The notes below the pieces were generated by a model. It made no database searches. It saw only the letters and a program-made list of their open reading frames with translations, and was not told the origin of the DNA. Below, piece by piece: positions 33,809-44,045 of a DNA stretch of 64,000 bases (position 1 is its first letter; each line of letters begins with the position of its first letter). Both the position numbers and the translations under genes were made by a program. Source of the stretch: Cytophagaceae bacterium (GTDB taxonomy: Bacteria > Bacteroidota > Bacteroidia > Cytophagales > Spirosomataceae); NCBI GenBank assembly GCA_016722655.1, contig JADKIR010000004.1, positions 186,001-250,000 on the forward strand. Direction: 5' to 3'.

Positions 33809-36723
33809 ATGAAAAACAAAGGAGGTATAATAGCACTGCTGATAGCGTTTGTGTTATTGAGTTTGTACTATCTGGTTCGTACCTGGAAAGTAAACGACAT
33901 CAGAAAAGATGCTGCGGCTTACGCCACAGGAAAAGATGGAAAAATTGACCCATCAAAAAAACAAAGATATCTGGATTCATTGTGGAAACAACCTGTATTT
34001 CTGGGTTCTACTCTTGAAAATCTATCAAAACAAGAGTTAGGTTTAGGTCTTGACCTTCAGGGTGGTATGCATGTGATTCTGGAAGTATCACCAACGGGTG
34101 TAGTTAAGGCACTTGCCAATGCGTCTCGCGACCCCAGGGTAACCCAGGCTCTTGCCAATGCTGATAAAGCAGCTGTAACCAGTAGCAAGCATTATTCGGA
34201 ACTTTTTGCTCAGGAATTTAAAAAATTGGCACCTGATACCAAACTGGCAACCATTTTTGTAAATACTTCAAACAGAGATATTTTAAATATACAATCATCT
34301 GACAGTGAGGTATTAAGATATGTAAAAGAAGAAATAGACGGTGCCTTTGACCGTTCATTCAAAGTAATCCAGACCCGTGTTGATAAATTTGGTGTGGCTA
34401 ACCCTAACCTTTCAAAGATTCCGGGTACAAACCGTATTCAGGTAGAATTACCAGGCGTTGATAACCCAGAGCGTGTAAGAAAATTGCTTTCGGGAGCTGC
34501 AAAATTGGAGTTTTGTGAGGTATATAGCCCTACTGAGTTAAACCCTTCGTTTGAAGCTTTCTCAGCATTGTTGACTAAAATTGATCTGGAAGAAAAAGCC
34601 AGGAAATCAAGCATAAAGGTGGCAGGTGATACCACAAAAAGCACATTGGCTTCGGCTCTAAAAACTACACCTAAAAATGACTCTTCGGCTCTTCAATCAG
34701 GACTTGCCAATATTTTTGTTGGATCACCAACTGGTGGACTGGCAGTAAGGACAAAAGATACGGCAAGGTTAAATGAAGTATTACAAAGACCAGAAGCTCA
34801 GGGAATTTTCCCGGCAAATCTTACATTTTTATATGATGTTAGTCCGGTTGAAAATACAACTTCAAAGGAAGAAATTGTGTCAGTATATGCCATCAAAGAC
34901 CATGGAAATGCTCCATTGGAAGGTGACGTAATCACTAATGCGAAACAAGATTACGATCAAATGACCGGAAAACCAGATGTTTCAATGCAAATGAACGCTC
35001 TTGGTGCCAGAAAATGGAAAGCACTGACCGGTGCCAATGTTGGCAAACAAGTTGCAATTATTCTTGATAATTATGTTTATTCAGCTCCCAATGTAAATCA
35101 GGAGATTTCTGGTGGAAATTCGAGCATATCAGGTGGATTCAGCGTAGAGCAGGCACTTGACCTTGCCAACGTACTGAAAGCGGGTAAGTTACCTGCCCCA
35201 ACCAATATTATTGAAGAAGCAGAGGTTGGTGCATCTGTTGGTTCTGAAGCTTTCAGAGCCGGGGTATCTTCAGCTTTGGTCGGTTTATTGGCTGTTTTGA
35301 TTTTTGTACTCGTTTATTATAGCAAAGCCGGATGGGTGGCAAACGTAGCCCTTTTGGTTAACTTGGTACTTGTTTTAGGTGTTATGGCATCTTTTGGTGC
35401 TACTATGACCCTTCCGGGTATAGCAGGTTTAGTACTTTCGGTTGGTATGTCTGTTGATGCCAACGTACTAATATTTGAAAGAGTAAAAGAAGAAATGGCG
35501 GCAGGAAAAAGCTTCATGGTTTCAATATCAGAAGGTTTCAAAAACGCCATGCCGTCAATCATTGACTCCAATGTAACTACCTTAATAACCGGTGTCATCT
35601 TATTTATCTTCGGTACAGGTTTGGTAAAAGGATTTGCAACTACACTTTTAATTGGTATTTTCACTTCATTGTTTAGTGCGGTTTTTGTAGCAAGATTGAT
35701 TTTTGATTATTTCGTTAAAAAAGGCAAAACTATTAATTTCAGAACTGCCTGGACTGAAAAACTTTTCAATGATACTCATATTGATTTTGTTAAGAAAAGA
35801 AAAGTATTTTATGGAATTTCGGTTGCAATCATAATCGCAGGTGCTGTTTCAATTGGCATCAAAGGCTTTGGATTAGGTGTTGACTTCAAAGGAGGTAGAA
35901 CTTATGAGGCCAAATTTGAAAAACTGTGAATACTGAAAAAGTAAGAGAAGCTGCTCAGAAAGTATTTGAAGGTGCTGCTGTTGAAGTAAAAACTTATGGT
36001 GGATTTGACAAAGTAAAAATCACTTCTGCTTATAAAATAGATAATGTTGCTCCTGAAGTTGAATCTGAAATCAGAACCAAACTTTCTGATGTTTTGGCTG
36101 GAATGACCGAAAATAAAGGAAAAATTGTTGGTTCATCAAAAGTAGGTCCAACCATTGCCAATGATACTATTTGGTCATCATTGAAAGCGATTCTTTACTC
36201 TTTGATTATCACTTTTATTTACATTTATATTAGATTTAGAAGCGTGGCATTTGGTTTTGGTGCGGTTGTGGCTCTTTTCCATGATGTGTTGATAATTTTG
36301 GGTATTTTCTCGATTTTCAATGGTATCCTTCCATTCTCATTAGATATCGACCAGGCTTTTGTGGGTGCGGTATTGACTTTGATGGGTTATTCTATGAATG
36401 ATACCGTGGTAGTATTTGACCGTATCAGAGAGTATCTTCGTGAAAAAGGCTCTCATAAAGAACCCATCGAAACCACCATTAACAATGCTCTTAACAGTAC
36501 TCTAAGTCGTACTGCCGTAACCGGTGTGGCAACTTTGATTGTGTTGTTGATATTATTGATTTTTGGTGGAGAAAGTATCAGAGGATTTATCTTTGCGATG
36601 TTTATCGGGGTAATTGTAGGTACTTACTCTTCATTGTTTATTGCAGCACCAATTGTGGTTGATGCTATGCAAAACAGATTAGAAAAAGAGGGAGAAGCTT
36701 ATTCAGCAAAACCGGCAGTATAA
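33809..36723 (+). pseudogene. secDF: Protein translocase fusion SecDF, frameshifted between halves
   Basis: The two halves form the SecD-SecF fusion usual in Bacteroidota, which uses proton motive force to help Sec-dependent export. The first frame (33809-35929, 706 residues) has LGLGLDLQGGMHVILEV, the SecD periplasmic domain and SecD membrane part with SVGMSVDANVLIFERVKEEM, and starts the SecF part (GLGVDFKGGRTYEAKF). It stops at TGA 35927-35929. The second (from GTG 35926, 265 residues) continues the SecF part with MGYSMNDTVVVFDRIREY. One extra A in the A5 run 35919-35923 gives FEKTVNTEKVREA with no interruption. Since the codon frame is -1, a loss in assembly is most likely, though separate SecD and SecF products would overlap by 4 nt (GTGA) and could be coupled. 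Confidence 0.85.
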
Positions 36724-36746
36724 ATTTTTTGATTCGATATTTCAGT

Positions 36747-36780
36747 AAAGACCGGAAGTAATTCCGGTCTTTTTTTTATA
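36747..36780 (+). terminator. Terminator of secDF
   Basis: AAAGACCGGAA pairs with TTCCGGTCTTT with a 4-nt loop and a long T run, 23 nt after the stop. Confidence 0.88.
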
Positions 36781-36809
36781 TTATTTTATTAAAAAGCAAA
36801 CAAAAACTA

Positions 36810-36817
36810 TATTTTTG
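36810..36817 (+). promoter_or_regulatory. Probable -7 element of the cytochrome lipoprotein gene
   Basis: TATTTTTG matches TAnnTTTG and lies 23 nt before the ATG at 36841. Confidence 0.45.
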
Positions 36818-36840
36818 TCAGGAATATCAACCCTAAATAA

Positions 36841-39800
36841 ATGAGAATAAATCTAATCTCAAGGTTGGCCTTTGCGGCTTTTACCTTTCTTCTGGTAGTA
36901 TCATGTGTAAAAACTTCGAAAAAAAATGAAATTCTGATTTTTCATGAAAATCAACCTGATCCATTGGCTTATGCTCGCGAAGTAAGAGATAAAGTACCTG
37001 CAAAACTGGCAGATGGACTAAAAATGAGCCTTTGGGCTTCTGACAGCCTGGCTCCTGACCCAATTGCCCTGGATGTGGATGTTAATGGGGTAGTTTATTT
37101 GACCAGAACCAACCGTCAAAAACATTCTGAATTTGACATCAGAGGTTTTCAGCACTGGGTTCCTTCCACTATTTCATGGCAAACCTCAGAAGACCGAAGG
37201 AAATTTTTAAGGGAGTATTTTGCACCTGAAAAAAGCGAGACCAACAATTGGTTGGAAGATCTCAACCTGGATGGAAGCCACGACTGGAAGGATTTGACAG
37301 TAGAACAAGATGAAATATGGAAATTGGAAGACCAAAATGGCGATGGACTAGCTGATAAGTCAAGCAGAATTTGGCTGGGTCCCAATGAGGAGAACACAGA
37401 TATTGCGGGTGCTTTGTTGGTGAGAGAAAAAGATATGTTTGTAGCCACAGGACCTGACATGTGGAGAATACAGGACACAAATGGTGACGGATTTATGGAT
37501 AAAAAAACATCCATTAGCCACGGCTATGCGGTTCATATCGGCTTCGGGGGGCATGGAATGAGTGGAGCAATTGAAGGCCCCGATGGTAGAATTTATTGGG
37601 GAATTGGTGATATTGGAGCCAACCTTACCTCGGTCGATGGGAAAAAGCATGAATACCCCAATGAAGGAGTAATCGTGAGAAGTAACCCTGATGGTACTGA
37701 TTTTGAGGTTTTTGCACATGGTTTACGAAACACTCATGAATTTGTATTTGATCATTATGGCAATATTATAACTTCTGATAATGACGGTGACCATCCTGGC
37801 GAAAGTGAAAGACTTATGCATGTAGTCGAAGGTTTGGATGCAGGCTGGAGATGTAACTGGCAATACGGAAAATATACCGATCCAAAAAACAACAAATATA
37901 AAGTTTGGATGGACGAAAAACTTTCTGTGCCTCGCTGGGAGGGGCAGGCGGCCTATATTTTGCCTCCAATCATGAACTATCACAATGGTCCGACCGGTAT
38001 GCAATACAATCCTGGAACTGCATTGGGTAAGGATTGGCTAAATAAATTCTTTTTAGTTGAATTTGTGGGTAGTCCTTCCTCTTCTCACATTTGGTCTTTT
38101 GGGTTAAAAAACAAGGGTGCTTCATTTATATTGGATGGAGAAAAAGATGTAGTAAGTGGAATCTTACCTACCGGTATTAAATTTGGCCCTGACGGAGCAC
38201 TTTATGTTGCCGATTGGCTAAACGGCTGGGATACAAAAAATCGTGGTAGAGTTTGGAAATTAGACGTAAGTAATGAGGATTTAAGTATTGAAAGACAAAA
38301 AACACAATCCTATCTACAGTTAAAATATCCTTTACAGACCGATTTGATGCTTTTTGATTTGCTCACTTACGATGATATGCGTGTGAGGCAAAAGGCACAG
38401 TTTGAACTGGTAAATCGGGGAGCTAGAGGGTTGGCCATTTTCAAAAAAACTCTGAATGAGTCTAAAAATCAATTGGCCAAAGTGCATGCAATATGGGGAA
38501 TTGGGATGTTGGCCCGAAATGATAAAGCAATTGCTGAAAATTTGATGCCTGTTCTGGATTCAAATGATGAAGAACTGGTGGCTCAGGCAGCAAAAACCCT
38601 CGGAGATGTAAAATATGTTCCTTCGGCCTCAAAACTTATTGGTCAGCTTAGAAATGAAAATCAGAGAATTAAGTTTTATGCAGCTGAAGCTTTAGGAAGG
38701 ATAGAATCGAAAGAAGCAGTAAAAGGTCTGATAAAAATGTTGGAAGAAAATAATGACGAGGATTTATACCTGCGTCATTCGGCTGTTTTGGCTCTTTCAA
38801 GAATTGGTGCAGAAGATGATGCTGCCGCTCTCGCGAGCAGTACAAGCAAAGCTTTAAGAACTGCAGGTGTTTTGGTATTAAGAAAATTGAGAAGTCCAAA
38901 AATTGTCGCTTTCCTTAAAGATTCTGATGAATACATCGTGACCGAGGCAGCCAGGGCTATTAACGATGACCTTTCGATTCCGGGAGCGTTTGAAGCTTTG
39001 GTAGAAATATTAAAACATCCGACTTTTAAAGGAGAACCTTTGATGCGTAGGGTTATCAACGTCGCCTTGAGGCTTGGGGATCAAAAGTCACTTGAAGCAT
39101 TGATCGCTTTTTCAAAAAGAAATGATATCAGTGATGAAATGCGTGCCGAAGCCATCGCTGCACTTGGTACCTGGGCTGAACCCTCACCACTTGACCGTGT
39201 TGATGGGAGATATCGTGGAGTGGTTAAAAGAGATTTGGAGTGGGTTAAATCAATCTTAAAACCGCATGTTGACATTTATCTTTCTTCCGATAATCCCGAA
39301 ACCAAAATTGCTGTGGCCTCGCTTTTAAGTAATTTGAAAATGGTTGAATTTTCGGAAAAACTGGCTCAATTATTTGATAATACACCAGATCCAAAAGTTA
39401 AAATTGCTGTAATTGAAAGCTTAAACAACTTAAAATACGGCAAATTGGAAGATTTGGTAAAAAAAGGACTTCAGGATGAAAAATCTGATGTAAGAGCTGC
39501 GGCTATCGGGGCACTTGATAATATCCAATCCGATGTAAACACATTCAATGAAATTGTAAAGCCTATTTTTGAAAAAGGCTCATTAAGAGAAAAACAAAGA
39601 CTTCTGGGTGTTTTGTCAAAAATATCTTTCAATAAAACTGAAAAAATTCTTGAAACTTTGATTGAACAACATGCAGCAGGAAATCTAAATCAGGAACTAT
39701 TACTTGATCTGACAGAGGCTGTAAAAAATTCAAACTCAGAAAAATTGATTTCGAAACTCAATGCCACAAAAAAAGAAGACAACTGGTTTGAAGAATTCAA

Positions 39801-40233
39801 AGTATCTCTATTGGGGGGAAATGCCTGGGAAGGTCGCCGGATATTCAATTCAAATTCTACTGCCCAATGTGTTAGGTGCCATGCCATAGAGCCTGGAACA
39901 GGTGGTGCGGTTGGACCTGCTTTGGATAAAATTGGTTCAAAACTCAAAAGAGAAACTTTGTTGGAAGCATTAATTAACCCAAGTGCCCGAATTTAACCAG
40001 GCTTTGGACAAGTAATTGTCACCCTTAAAGATGGCAACGAAGTGATGGGTACATTGATGTCAGAAACTGATAATGAACTCGTTATTGCTACTTCTGATGC
40101 CGAACCTACAAAAGTACAAACCGCGAGAATAGCGAAAAGAGAAAATGTACCTTCCAGTATGCCACCGATGGGCGATATCCTTTCAAAACGTGAAATACGG
40201 GATTTGGTGGAGTTTTTAAGTAGTTTGAAATAA
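36841..40233 (+). pseudogene. PVC-type heme-binding lipoprotein with propeller and HEAT repeats, internal stop
   Basis: One frame of 1,130 codons broken by TAA at 39994-39996. It has a lipoprotein signal (LLVVSC, Cys22), a beta-propeller dehydrogenase-like region (about 40-480, with FGGHGMSGAIEGPDGRIYWG and GPDGALYVADW), HEAT repeats (about 500-930) and a cytochrome c motif CVRCH at 1010-1014. After the stop, the frame continues as PGFGQVIVTLKDGNEVMG and SSMPPMGDILSKREIRDLVEFL, which closes the cytochrome domain; the Met in PPMGD is the likely sixth heme ligand. Thus the shorter product lacks this ligand. A Ser codon TCA changed to TAA is a plausible cause since ARI-S/A-PGFG is common here. 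The family is often called membrane-bound dehydrogenase; the substrate is unknown. Confidence 0.82.
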
Positions 40234-40235
40234 TT

Positions 40236-40266
40236 AAAAGGCGGCTCAAAGAAGTCGCCTTTTTTG
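40236..40266 (+). terminator. Terminator of the cytochrome lipoprotein gene
   Basis: AAAAGGCG pairs with CGCCTTTT, loop of about 13 nt, T run after. Between convergent genes; may serve both. Confidence 0.75.
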
Positions 40267-40277
40267 TTTAAACAGCC

Positions 40278-41438
40278 TTATTTGCCCATCTCTCCCGCCA
40301 GTTTTTCCATCATTTCCAAACATTTTTGCATTTGGTCGATGGACAAAAACTCGTTGGCCCGGTGTGCCTGGGCGATATCTCCCGGGCCACAAATCACTGA
40401 CTCAAAGCCTGCAAGTGCAAATTGTCCAGCCTCAGCAGCATAGGCAACAGTTTTTAATTCGGTGTTCCCGGATATTTTCTGAATTAGGGGTACTATGTCA
40501 AGATGTTCCGGGGTATCTAGTGGCGGCACTGGTGGGTGGTCTTCTGAAGTAATAATTTTTGCACCGGCAAAACGAGTCTGCAATTCTTTCTCCAATTCCT
40601 TGCAATAAGCATCAAATTCATTGAGGATATTTTCCAGACTGCTTTTGGGGATTATCCTGATATCCCAATAAAAAGTACATTTATCCGATATGACATTGGG
40701 AGCAATGCCGCCATTAAACTGTCCTACATGAATAGAGGTATGGTTGGGTGTAAACCGGTCGTCGGTTTCGCCACGCTCTACCAGCTCGTTCATTTTGTTT
40801 TCGAGCCAAACTACCAGTTTAGCCGCCACATGTATGGCACTCACCTCCTGTTTGATACGACTACTGTGCCCTGCCGAGCCATGAACGGTGGTTTTTAATA
40901 CACAAATACCTTTTTGTCCAACCACAGGACTCATCATGGTAGCCTCACCAATGATTGCAAATTTTGGTCTTTCTTTATAAAAATCCTTAACCGCCAGGGC
41001 CATATTGTAGCCTTGAAGGCAGCCTACTTCTTCATCGTAAGAAAAAGCAAAGTAGATGGGTTTTTGCAAATTTGCCTTTTGAAAAGTCTCTATACTCGCC
41101 AGGCAACAAGCAATAAAACCTTTCATGTCACAAGAACCACGGGCATAAAGCTTTCCGTCTTTTTCGGTCAAAACAAATGGTTCGGTGTGCCAGTCCTGGC
41201 CTTTTACCGGTACTACGTCAGTATGTGCTGAAAGTATCACGCCGCCATCTATTGCCGGTCCGATGCGGCAATGAATGAGTTTTTTATCTTTTTCTTCGTT
41301 TTCAACAAATTGAAAATCAACCCCTTTGCTTTTCAAATAATCACCAATAAAATCGGCAATACTTAAATTGCTCTGACTTCCCAATACCTCAAAACTCACC
41401 AGATTACTGAGGATTTCTTTTGTTTTTTCTAATAACAT
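40278..41438 (-). CDS. argE: Acetylornithine deacetylase (M20 family)
   Basis: 386 residues starting at the ATG at 41438 (MLLEKTKEIL); an upstream in-frame start at 41546 would overlap the transporter gene by 97 nt and is rejected. Length equals the E. coli enzyme. Metal ligands H72 and D104 and the general base E136 (YDEEVGC) are present. It removes the acetyl group from N-acetylornithine in arginine synthesis. The frame is intact, unlike the ArgE-like gene at 7920. It is 11 nt downstream of the YfcC-type transporter gene on the same strand. Confidence 0.85.
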   Translation of the reverse strand: MLLEKTKEILSNLVSFEVLGSQSNLSIADFIGDYLKSKGVDFQFVENEEKDKKLIHCRIGPAIDGGVILSAHTDVVPVKGQDWHTEPFVLTEKDGKLYARGSCDMKGFIACCLASIETFQKANLQKPIYFAFSYDEEVGCLQGYNMALAVKDFYKERPKFAIIGEATMMSPVVGQKGICVLKTTVHGSAGHSSRIKQEVSAIHVAAKLVVWLENKMNELVERGETDDRFTPNHTSIHVGQFNGGIAPNVISDKCTFYWDIRIIPKSSLENILNEFDAYCKELEKELQTRFAGAKIITSEDHPPVPPLDTPEHLDIVPLIQKISGNTELKTVAYAAEAGQFALAGFESVICGPGDIAQAHRANEFLSIDQMQKCLEMMEKLAGEMGK

Positions 41439-41449
41439 AAATAAAAAAA

Positions 41450-42841
41450 TTAGGCCGGACCATAATGAATATACACCGAAATCCAGACAAAAATAATGAC
41501 CAAAACCAGAAGAATCCCTACCACCGGGGCAATAAATCGAAGCCACCGCTCAAAAGGCACTCTGCACAGGGCAATCATGGCAATAAGACCGCCAAAGGTG
41601 GGATTGATAAGATTAGAAACTCCGTCAGCTACCTGGAATGCCAATACCACAGTTTGCTTGGTCAAATGAAGCATCTCGCCTAAAGGTATCAGAATTGGTA
41701 AAGTAGCCAAAGCCTGGCCCGAGCCACTTGGAATTACAAAATTCATGAAACTTTGGGTAGCGACCATTCCTAAAGCAGAAAGATAGGTGGGTAAACCCTG
41801 AAGCAATTCTGCCAGGGCATTGGTGATGGTGTCGCTCACTTTTCCTTGCTCAAGAATGATGCGAATTGTAGCCGCAAAACCAACCATAAATGCCCCGGGC
41901 GTAACTTTTGAAACGGAATCGAGGATCAATTCGCCAATTTCGATATTATTTTTTTGCAAAAAGAAAACCAAAACCAAAGAGAACATCAGGAACAGACCGG
42001 AGATTTCGTTGAGATACCATTTCAATTCAAAAACCCCAAAAATCATTACCGATAGCATCACAAAAAATAAAGCCACTATCCAATAATCTTTGGATTTCAT
42101 TTTGAAATCTGAAATTGGTTTGGAGAGGCTGATTCCGTCTGTTTTGATACCGTAAGCCAAGCTTTTCGAAGGATTTTCTATCGTTTTGTTGAAATATCTT
42201 ACATTATACCAGGCCATAATGCTCAATCCTAAAAAGCAAAGTACAGACCGTAAAACTGCACCTGAAAAAAGCGGCAACTCGGCTATTTTGTGAGCGGTAC
42301 CTACGGTATAAGGGTTAAATGGAGACAAACCAAAACCTACAGTAACCCCACCGATTGCGATTCCTGTGGCTAAAACCAAATCACCACCTATGGCGAGACT
42401 AAGCACAGTTGCAATGGGTATCATTGCGATATTGTTTTCATAACCAATAAAAACGCCCAACATGCCATATATAAAAGTCATCAAAACAATAAGTAATGTT
42501 TGGCGATTATGACCAAGCTTCCTCACAAATGTCCCCACAGCATTTTCAACAGCTCCGCTTGCATTCATGAACCCAAACATGATACCACTCGAAATGATAA
42601 TATAAATCACTTCAATTGCCGCTTTGAACCCCTGAGGCATGGCATAAAAAATAGCAGTGGGATTTAACTGAGGTTTTTCCACCTCATGAAAAGTACCCGG
42701 TATCACTTTCCCTTTCCCATCAACCATAAGCCTCTCAAACTCACCTGAAGGCACCAAAAGCGTAAGAATATACCCCAAGACTATCATTCCGAAGAGCATC
42801 ACCACCGGATGCGGAATGTACTCGTACCATTTTTTATTCAT
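41450..42841 (-). CDS. YfcC family membrane transporter
   Basis: 463 residues with about 12 hydrophobic helices. It matches the YfcC/DcuC-like (PF03606) family: N-terminal IPHPVVMLFGMIVLGYILTLLVPSGEF, a GYENNIAMIPIA segment, and late NFVIPSGSGQALATLPILIPLG and DGVSNLINPTFGG, the conserved hairpin loops. YfcC relatives transport basic amino acids or carboxylates. Co-location with argE suggests use of arginine-type or N-acetylated substrates, but this is inference. Confidence 0.87.
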   Translation of the reverse strand: MNKKWYEYIPHPVVMLFGMIVLGYILTLLVPSGEFERLMVDGKGKVIPGTFHEVEKPQLNPTAIFYAMPQGFKAAIEVIYIIISSGIMFGFMNASGAVENAVGTFVRKLGHNRQTLLIVLMTFIYGMLGVFIGYENNIAMIPIATVLSLAIGGDLVLATGIAIGGVTVGFGLSPFNPYTVGTAHKIAELPLFSGAVLRSVLCFLGLSIMAWYNVRYFNKTIENPSKSLAYGIKTDGISLSKPISDFKMKSKDYWIVALFFVMLSVMIFGVFELKWYLNEISGLFLMFSLVLVFFLQKNNIEIGELILDSVSKVTPGAFMVGFAATIRIILEQGKVSDTITNALAELLQGLPTYLSALGMVATQSFMNFVIPSGSGQALATLPILIPLGEMLHLTKQTVVLAFQVADGVSNLINPTFGGLIAMIALCRVPFERWLRFIAPVVGILLVLVIIFVWISVYIHYGPA

Positions 42842-42950
42842 TAATACTTAGATTATTTGGTTGGTTGATGTTTATTTTGTTGCAAATTAAAACCAAAAGC
42901 ATTGGTTGGAATGTTATAAAAGAGAATATTTAAAATTTAAACCCCAAATT

Positions 42951-43391
42951 ATGTACTCATTAATTCTAACTCTTCATCATTATGTTGCATTTATTGCCTT
43001 GATTTTGCTTGCATGGGCTACTCTCAATGGCATTTTAGGCTCAAATTCGGAAAAAGCATTTGAAGATAAGCACCGTAAAATCAATTCATTTGCACTTATA
43101 GCCACTCACTCCATGTTATTGTTGGGATTGATTTTGTTGGTAGTTTCTCCAGTTGCTCAGCATGCATTTTCAGATATGGGTAGTGCCATGAAAGACAGTG
43201 CCGCCAGAAAAGCAATCATAGAACATCCTTTTACCAATATCATAGCTGTTGTATTGGCTACAATTGGAAATGCTAAATCGAAAAAGGCTTTAGGTAATGG
43301 CCGTAAATTTAAGGTGTCATTTATTTTTTACGGACTGGCTTTAGTCTTGATTTTAAGCAGATTACCTTTCGATAAACTTTTTAGTTTTTAA
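42951..43391 (+). CDS. Small four-helix membrane protein
   Basis: 146 residues from the ATG at 42951 (MYSLILTLHHY); an upstream TTG at 42906 is less likely. Four helices, with conserved His residues in LTLHHY and ATHSM. Proteins of this type are annotated as cytochrome b-like in Bacteroidota, but heme binding is unproven. The DUF393 gene starts at the base after its stop. Confidence 0.7.
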   Translation: MYSLILTLHHYVAFIALILLAWATLNGILGSNSEKAFEDKHRKINSFALIATHSMLLLGLILLVVSPVAQHAFSDMGSAMKDSAARKAIIEHPFTNIIAVVLATIGNAKSKKALGNGRKFKVSFIFYGLALVLILSRLPFDKLFSF

Positions 43392-43787
43392 ATGAACCAT
43401 CCGGTCATATTTTTTGATGGCGTTTGTAATCTATGTAATGGCACCGTGAGGTTCATTATCAAACTAGATCGCAAACGCCATTTTCGTTTTTCTTCTCTTC
43501 AATCTGAATTTGCAAAACACACTCTTGAACCATTCGGAATAGACACGACTAATCCAGATACAATAATTCTTCTTGTAGACAATATAATATATCAAAAATC
43601 AGAAGCAGTTTTTAGAATTACCAGACAATTGAGCCGAATAAATTTCCTAATTCCTTTTAAATTTTTACCTAAAAAAATCAATGATGGCATCTATGATTTC
43701 ATCGCAAAAAACAGATACATTATTTTTGGTAAGAAAGAGGAATGCCCCCTCCCTGCCGATAAACTTAAATGGTTATTCTTATCCTAA
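43392..43787 (+). CDS. DUF393 (DCC family) thiol-disulfide protein
   Basis: 131 residues with FFDGVCNLCNGTVRFI near the N-terminus, the DxxCxxC motif of the DCC/DUF393 family. Members are thought to act as thiol-disulfide oxidoreductases. It is translationally coupled to the small membrane protein. Confidence 0.88.
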   Translation: MNHPVIFFDGVCNLCNGTVRFIIKLDRKRHFRFSSLQSEFAKHTLEPFGIDTTNPDTIILLVDNIIYQKSEAVFRITRQLSRINFLIPFKFLPKKINDGIYDFIAKNRYIIFGKKEECPLPADKLKWLFLS

Positions 43788-44045
43788 ATCCAAATACTAT
43801 AAAATTCACTCTGTTCATTTAGCTGATTTAACCAACCATTAAAATTTTCATTTTGGTGAATAAATCTAATTTAATTTTACTAATGTCATTGAAACTAATT
43901 TTAATGAAATTATAGTCATGAAAACTATTTTTTTAAAATTGAATTCCCTTGCTTTCCACTTTTATTTTATTTGATTTCATTTTTGTCCATTCGCTTGATT
44001 TTACCGAACTTGCAGCATATTTCATCAATAAAAAGCAAGTAAAAA
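43788..44045. other. AT-rich intergenic region upstream of pruA
   Basis: 258 nt, very AT-rich. I see no gene or hairpin and no good TAnnTTTG element; the pruA promoter should lie here. Confidence 0.3.

Noticed and set aside
40042..40233. Separate 63-residue gene
   Set aside because: In frame with and continuous with the cytochrome lipoprotein beyond a stop codon; contains the end of the same domain.
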